Origin: Acholeplasmataceae bacterium UBA6190 | GTDB taxonomy: Bacteria > Bacillota_I > Bacilli_A > Acholeplasmatales > Acholeplasmataceae | DNA length: 8,588 nucleotides | Direction of reading: 5' to 3' | Assembly (NCBI GenBank): GCA_002422045.1 | Contig: DITG01000092.1 | Coordinates: 1-8,588, forward strand | Part shown: positions 6,563-8,588 of the stretch, piece by piece | Layout: each line of letters begins with the position of its first letter | Position numbering within the stretch: position 1 is the first letter of the stretch | The notes under the pieces: model-generated | Told to the model about the DNA's origin: nothing | The model's database searches: none | The model's input: the letters and a program-made list of their open reading frames with translations, nothing else | Translations under genes and position numbers: made by a program

Positions 6563-7352
6563 AAACTCCTTTGGCTATTTTTTGTGCAGGTCCGATCAGA
6601 AGAACTTGCGCTTCGATTCTGACAGTCAACTGTCCACCTGGTACAGTAACATCGACGATGTTTTCTGTCTTGCCAAGTGCATGCATCAACCATACACTCG
6701 CTGCGGAACCAGTCCCACAAGACAGTGTCCAACCAGCACCTCGTTCATAGGTTTTCACGTGAATGTGCTTCTCATCAACCTTAGTTACGAAATTCACATT
6801 GGTCGCCTCAGGAAAAAAGGGATGATACGCTAATTTGGGGCCAATCTTTTCGATATCGATGGGACTTTCAATCTCAACCATGGTGTGGAGTGTTCCAAGC
6901 ATGATCGTATGAAATTTGATATGGGTACCCTCAATTTCGAGTGTGTAATGTTTGATTTGATCTTGAATGACTGAAAGATTTGGTGTGTTCAACGATGTTA
7001 TCGCTTGACCAAGGTTGACTTCTATCAACTGAGTGTCTTCTAAAAAACGGACAGCAATCGGTCCAGAGAGCGTTTCAGCAACAAATGAGGTCTTCTCAAT
7101 CAATTGCTCATCCAACAGGTATTTGACAAATGTGCGCATGCCATTACCGCACATCGGCGCAATCGTGCCATCTGAATTGTAATAATTGAACTTAACATCA
7201 AATATTCGCGATTCCGATGGATAAATCAGGCCATCGGCTCCGATGCCCTTATGTCTGTCACAAATCAGTTTTGCGAGTGCACTTGGATTTTTGGGTTCAT
7301 GGTCAATCAGGATGAAATCATTGCCTGTGCCATGATATTTAGAAAAATTCAT
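6537..7352 (-). CDS. dapF: Diaminopimelate epimerase
   Basis: DapF interconverts LL-DAP and meso-DAP, a cofactor-independent two-cysteine racemisation supplying peptidoglycan and lysine precursors. The 271-residue protein shows the pseudo-twofold family layout: KYHGTGNDF (5-13) with substrate-binding Asn11, MCGNGMR (67-73) with catalytic Cys68, TNVNFV (184-189), YERGAG (202-207) and SCGTGSA (211-217) with catalytic Cys212. One departure is visible: the usual GNPH block reads GTLH (153-156), replacing an Asn that contacts substrate in characterised enzymes. It starts 7 nt after the lysC stop with only a weak AGG ribosome site, which suggests reinitiation after lysC. Its gene position as second in the operon is out of order for a late pathway enzyme. 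Confidence 0.96.
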   Translation of the reverse strand: MNFSKYHGTGNDFILIDHEPKNPSALAKLICDRHKGIGADGLIYPSESRIFDVKFNYYNSDGTIAPMCGNGMRTFVKYLLDEQLIEKTSFVAETLSGPIAVRFLEDTQLIEVNLGQAITSLNTPNLSVIQDQIKHYTLEIEGTHIKFHTIMLGTLHTMVEIESPIDIEKIGPKLAYHPFFPEATNVNFVTKVDEKHIHVKTYERGAGWTLSCGTGSAASVWLMHALGKTENIVDVTVPGGQLTVRIEAQVLLIGPAQKIAKGVYDIHETTL

Positions 7353-7359
7353 GCTTAAC

Positions 7360-7830
7360 CTACAATCCGAAATGATCTGAAATCACTTCTACCGCTTTTT
7401 TAATGTGTATTTTATCAATCGTATAGGAAATGCTAATTTCCGATGTTGTGACAAGTTTGAATTCAATGTCGTTTTCAGCAAGCAGTTTAAAGAGTTGAGC
7501 AGCGACACCTGTCTGAGTTCTCATGCCTGTACCCACCACAGAAATCTTGGCAACATTGACATTTTTATCAGTGACGACATTGGGATAGATCTTTAAAATA
7601 CGTTCAAGCACTTCGTTGATGGCTTCTAGATCATCTGCCGATGCGGTAAATGCCAACGTCAGATGTCCATTGGACGAGGGGGTCTGAGAAATCATATCGA
7701 CATTGACTTCGTTTTCGGCCAACTGAACAAACAGATTGGCAATGTCAATTGCCTTGTTTGGATAATGCTTGATGGTTACCATCATCACTTTTTCACTCAC
7801 CGATAACCCAGTGATACTTTTTTCTTCCAT
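7360..7830 (-). CDS. lysC: Aspartokinase beta subunit from an in-frame internal start in lysC
   Basis: Inside lysC, Met246 (ATG at 7830) is preceded by a near-perfect ribosome site AAGGAGG (7839-7845) with an 8-nt spacer. Initiation here would give a 156-residue protein containing only the two ACT domains. From memory, B. subtilis aspartokinase II makes an alpha chain and an in-frame beta chain of about 163 residues starting at the same relative codon, and the two assemble into an alpha2-beta2 enzyme. The ribosome site here is stronger than the one visible before the full-length start. Translation from this site is inferred; only the signal is seen. Confidence 0.65.
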   Translation of the reverse strand: MEEKSITGLSVSEKVMMVTIKHYPNKAIDIANLFVQLAENEVNVDMISQTPSSNGHLTLAFTASADDLEAINEVLERILKIYPNVVTDKNVNVAKISVVGTGMRTQTGVAAQLFKLLAENDIEFKLVTTSEISISYTIDKIHIKKAVEVISDHFGL

Positions 7831-8565
7831 TGTTTTGACCTCCTTGATCATCGTGCCACTCGCTTCACTCATCGAAGAGGCAACGTAGATTTCAACACCA
7901 TAGCGATGACCAATCTCAATCGAGCGTGGCTCCATCACTTTCGCACCTAAAAATGCCATTTCTTTCATTTCTTCATAGCTGATGACATCCAATTTCTTGG
8001 CTTTGGGGTAGAGTCTCGGATCAACGCCATAAATGCCTTCGACATCGGTATAGATTTCAGCAAGAAATCCTAACTTTGCAGCAAGCGCCACCGCTGTGGT
8101 GTCCGATCCTCCTCTGCCGAGTGTCGTGATGTCACCTTCTTCATTGATTCCCTGGAAACCAGCGACTACGACAATCTTGCCTGCTTCTAAATGTTTTTGT
8201 ATCTTAGAAGGTTGGATATCCAATATCTTGTTCTTGGTATGGATACCGCCGGTCTTGATCCCTGCCTGAGATCCAGTGAGCGCAACAGTTTCAAATCCCT
8301 TTTCATTCAAAATCATCGATAGCAGCGAGATTGAAACTTGTTCTCCCGTTGAAATGAGCATATCGACTTCACGTTTGGAGGGGTATTTCGAAGCTTGTTT
8401 GGCAAGTTCTAGGAGTTGATTGGTGGTTTTGCCCATGGCCGAAACCACCACAACGATATTGATAAATGTTTCTTTTTTGCGAATGATGCGATCTGCAACA
8501 TTGCGCATTTTTTCGATGGTTTCAACCGATGAACCACCGAATTTCATGACGACACTTGTATTCAT
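7360..8565 (-). CDS. lysC: Aspartokinase, lysine-sensitive Bacillus type II (alpha subunit)
   Basis: LysC phosphorylates aspartate with ATP, the entry step of the pathway. The 401-residue protein has an amino-acid-kinase domain (about 1-245) with KFGGSS (8-13), STGEQVS (72-78), TTLGRGGSDTTA (147-158) and TDVEGIYGVDPR (173-184). Two C-terminal ACT domains follow (about 258-325 and 335-401), including VNVDMISQ in the first, the usual site of allosteric lysine binding. There is no fused homoserine dehydrogenase. TAGAGGA-like sequence lies about 4 nt before the ATG. Only 23 nt of leader remain in the window, so a lysine riboswitch or T-box upstream can be neither seen nor excluded. An internal start at codon 246 probably yields a separate regulatory subunit. 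Lysine sensitivity is inferred from the operon and family; no threonine-pathway gene is nearby. Confidence 0.97.
   Translation of the reverse strand: MNTSVVMKFGGSSVETIEKMRNVADRIIRKKETFINIVVVVSAMGKTTNQLLELAKQASKYPSKREVDMLISTGEQVSISLLSMILNEKGFETVALTGSQAGIKTGGIHTKNKILDIQPSKIQKHLEAGKIVVVAGFQGINEEGDITTLGRGGSDTTAVALAAKLGFLAEIYTDVEGIYGVDPRLYPKAKKLDVISYEEMKEMAFLGAKVMEPRSIEIGHRYGVEIYVASSMSEASGTMIKEVKTMEEKSITGLSVSEKVMMVTIKHYPNKAIDIANLFVQLAENEVNVDMISQTPSSNGHLTLAFTASADDLEAINEVLERILKIYPNVVTDKNVNVAKISVVGTGMRTQTGVAAQLFKLLAENDIEFKLVTTSEISISYTIDKIHIKKAVEVISDHFGL
7839..7845 (-). promoter_or_regulatory. Internal Shine-Dalgarno site for the aspartokinase beta subunit
   Basis: AAGGAGG on the minus strand, within the linker between the kinase and ACT domains of lysC, sits 8 nt before the in-frame ATG at 7830. 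Placement at a domain boundary, directly before a Met codon, argues for a retained signal and not coding chance. Confidence 0.65.
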
Positions 8566-8588
8566 AGGGTCCTCTATACGCAGTCGTT

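Noticed and set aside
8566..8588. Possible lysine riboswitch or T-box in the lysC leader
   Set aside because: Only 23 nt of leader are in the window, so no structure can be supported.
1..8588. CRISPR arrays, insertion sequences, tRNA/rRNA genes or prophage parts
   Set aside because: I saw no repeat-spacer pattern, transposase, terminal inverted repeats or structural RNA. The right three quarters is a dense biosynthetic operon and the left end is one coding frame.

Overview
The window is almost entirely one minus-strand transcription unit for the diaminopimelate (DAP)/lysine pathway, followed on the same strand by the 5' part of a membrane-anchored GGDEF-type signalling protein. The plus strand has no gene I can support. 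TGA is a stop codon at the ends of asd, dapB and the aminotransferase gene, so the standard bacterial code applies and Mycoplasma/Spiroplasma-type code 4 is excluded. The acetylated DAP route (DapH), a Bacillus-type monofunctional aspartokinase with an apparent internal start, good AAGGAG ribosome sites and moderately AT-rich DNA suggest a Bacillota lineage, possibly near Erysipelotrichia or standard-code Mollicutes relatives. That placement is inference.

Layout, in transcription order from the right edge: lysC (8565-7360, with a nested in-frame beta subunit from 7830), dapF (7352-6537), asd (6562-5561), dapA (5564-4680), dapB (4680-3949), dapH (true start most likely 3952, end 3239), and an ArgD-like class III aminotransferase (3233-2055). 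Junctions are extremely tight: gaps of 7 and 5 nt, a 26-nt overlap, ATGA overlaps at asd/dapA and dapB/dapH, and TAATG at dapA/dapB. This indicates one translationally coupled polycistron. A strong rho-independent terminator (2011-2041) closes it. Its promoter and any leader control lie beyond the right edge, with only 23 nt of leader visible.

Together the genes convert aspartate to aspartyl phosphate (LysC), aspartate semialdehyde (Asd), hydroxy-tetrahydrodipicolinate (DapA), tetrahydrodipicolinate (DapB) and N-acetyl-2-amino-6-oxopimelate (DapH). The aminotransferase would then give N-acetyl-LL-DAP. DapF epimerises LL-DAP to meso-DAP. Only the N-acetyl-DAP deacetylase, and LysA for lysine itself, are absent from the window.

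After a spacer of about 205 nt with its own sigma-A-like promoter (1878-1906), the second unit begins: a two-helix membrane protein with a large extracytoplasmic sensor region, a PAS-like domain and a degenerate GGDEF domain (KNDNF in place of GGDEF), cut by the left edge where an EAL-like domain may begin. I see no clearly novel multi-gene system. The most informative points are the internal LysC start, the recruitment of an ArgD-type enzyme into the DAP operon, and the degenerate GGDEF sensor.
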